DNA from: Vespula vulgaris
Lineage: Eukaryota > Arthropoda > Insecta > Hymenoptera > Vespidae
Reading direction: 5' to 3'
DNA length: 64,000 nucleotides
Assembly (NCBI RefSeq): GCF_905475345.1
Contig: NC_066591.1
Span: forward strand, 1,526,001-1,590,000
In this document: positions 62,762-64,000 of the stretch, piece by piece
How the letters are laid out: each line of letters opens with the position of its first letter
How positions within the stretch are numbered: the stretch's first letter is position 1
Notes under the pieces: model-generated
The model's input: the letters and a program-made list of their open reading frames with translations, nothing else
What the model was told of the DNA's origin: nothing
Database searches by the model: none
Position numbers and translations under genes: made by a program

Positions 62762-63394
62762 TGCTGTAAATTCCTAGAGAAAACACTGAATCCCCTAGAT
62801 CATCATATCGCTCATTTTATTTGAACGATTATTAAAAATTAAAAAAGAGGAAAAGAAAAAGGTAATAAAAATAATGAAAAAAAAAAAAAAATACATCCGA
62901 AAGTACAGAGAATAAAAAATAAATCCAGTTATTTGCTCGTATAATTTAAAATTCTTCGATCGAAGGACACGTGGCATTCAACGTATTTTTCGATCGTCAC
63001 GTACCCCCTTCGATGAAAAATCTTTTCATTTTAAAGATAAATTGGTCTATCAAAAATATAAATTCAATAAACGATAAACTTCTGTTTATTATTTCCAGGC
63101 TGTTAAAAAACATCTATCTCAAGGCAAATATCAAAATGGTGTTATTCTTCCTCAAGCATCTATCTGTAATTTCGTAAGATATCAATTGGCGACTATTTTG
63201 ATTGATCTTGAACGAAACTTGAATTCAAACAATATCTTAACAATTCTCGTTTTTTATTAATTTTGTGATATTTGACGAATTTAATATTGACAACATTCGT
63301 TGATGCCCAATTTATAGAGGCAATTATAGTCGAGTGAAACTAGTATGCAGACACACCCAGGACAATGGGGAGTACAAACCCTCGTTTTCTTTCT

Positions 63395-63409
63395 CTTACT
63401 CTCTCCCTA

Positions 63410-63445
<36 letters not shown>

Positions 63446-63460
63446 TCTCTTTTTTCTCTC
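63395..63460. repeat. (CT)n low-complexity tract
   Basis: CT dinucleotide run with T interruptions; pyrimidine-rich over a wider area (about 63385-63485). Confidence 0.9.
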
Positions 63461-63582
63461 TCTTTCTTTCCTCCCCTTTCCTGTTTCTTCTACGCAGTAC
63501 AAGGCAACCCCCTCCCCCTGTTAGCTTCGTCGTTCGTGCTCGTTTGAAGCGGTGCAGCTGACGATGGCAACAATACATTCCC

Positions 63583-64000
63583 CATGGACGAGAACACTAT
63601 GCTTCCATGGGACTACAGAAGGATATTGCGTACCCCAAGTAACGCGCGACGTTACTTGTCGTTGGATCATTCACGTCTCGTTTTTAATTAAAAGAAACAA
63701 CATTCTTCTTTCTTTTTTCTTTTCTTTTTTTATTGAAATAACGTGTGATCGATGCTCTATCGTGTGATTCATTTTAATCTTATCTTAACTTTTTAACTTG
63801 TACGAATACGAGATAATCGGCTACAATTTTATTCCTTTGTCTTGGAATAATACGAAATTTATTTATATCAATTTTCTTCTCTGTTTTATTTCTCTGTAAG
63901 TAGTGTCAATTTCAGTGATCGATTCAAGATTGAATTAATCGTTCTACGATTTTGATTTTGGAAAGAAAAGGGAAAAGAAAATTAATCGAGATATTGAGAA
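63583..64000. other. Right edge; possible first exon of an unseen plus-strand gene
   Basis: A comparatively GC-rich patch (about 63480-63660) contains an ATG in good context (CCCCATGG, ATG at 63584) followed by 18 open codons (MDENTMLPWDYRRILRTP) and a GTAACG donor-like site at 63639. I do not recognise the peptide. The rest to the edge is AT-rich with nothing identifiable. Confidence 0.25.

Larger units (their letters stand above)
62586..63582. other. Region upstream of KIF3A
   Basis: Contains a perfect CRE palindrome (62754-62761), a poly(A)-rich stretch near 62880 and a (CT)n tract at about 63395-63460. From about 63480 the DNA becomes clearly less AT-rich. No gene can be supported here. 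Confidence 0.5.

Noticed and set aside
62586..62800. RFX X-box expected upstream of a ciliary gene such as KIF3A
   Set aside because: No pair of GTTnCC/GGnAAC half-sites found by eye; only the CRE was convincing.

Overview
The window looks like insect nuclear DNA. It is AT-rich, with intron-containing genes, many TA microsatellites and an arthropod-specific chemoreceptor family. A hymenopteran (wasp, bee or ant) is my best guess, but the sequence alone does not prove it.

Positions 1-40,208 hold a head-to-tail array of ionotropic receptor (IR) genes, all on the minus strand. There are ten intact copies (IR-1 to IR-10, 617-652 aa), the first exon of an eleventh (IR-0) cut by the left edge, and one broken copy between IR-8 and IR-9. 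I could place all eight coding exons of every intact copy, with GT/AG junctions and matching phases. Each protein has a signal peptide, a short N-terminal domain, the split S1/S2 ligand-binding domain, M1, pore loop, M3 and M4. The family looks IR75-like, so roles in sensing acids or related odorants are plausible but inferred. The spacers between copies share ordered conserved blocks: an upstream module 230-530 bases before each start codon, and a separate 3' block.

From 41,957 on the window is an ordinary housekeeping neighbourhood. SQSTM1/p62 (autophagy receptor, plus strand) lies under a perfect CLEAR-type palindrome. DAP3 (mitochondrial ribosome mS29, minus) follows, then two tandem six-repeat SHIPPO/ODF3-like sperm-tail protein genes (minus), a C9orf85 homologue (minus), a divergent histone H2B (minus), a divergently transcribed H3/H4 pair, PRCP (lysosomal Pro-X carboxypeptidase, plus) and KIF3A (kinesin-II motor, minus). 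The three histone genes end in canonical 3' stem-loops; no H2A or H1 was found.

The most notable signals are the paralogue-conserved non-coding modules in the receptor array, a patchwork of near-identical tracts between IR-7 and IR-8 that suggests gene conversion, the structure of the broken copy, three CTCF-like motifs at gene boundaries, and a 224-base hAT-like MITE.
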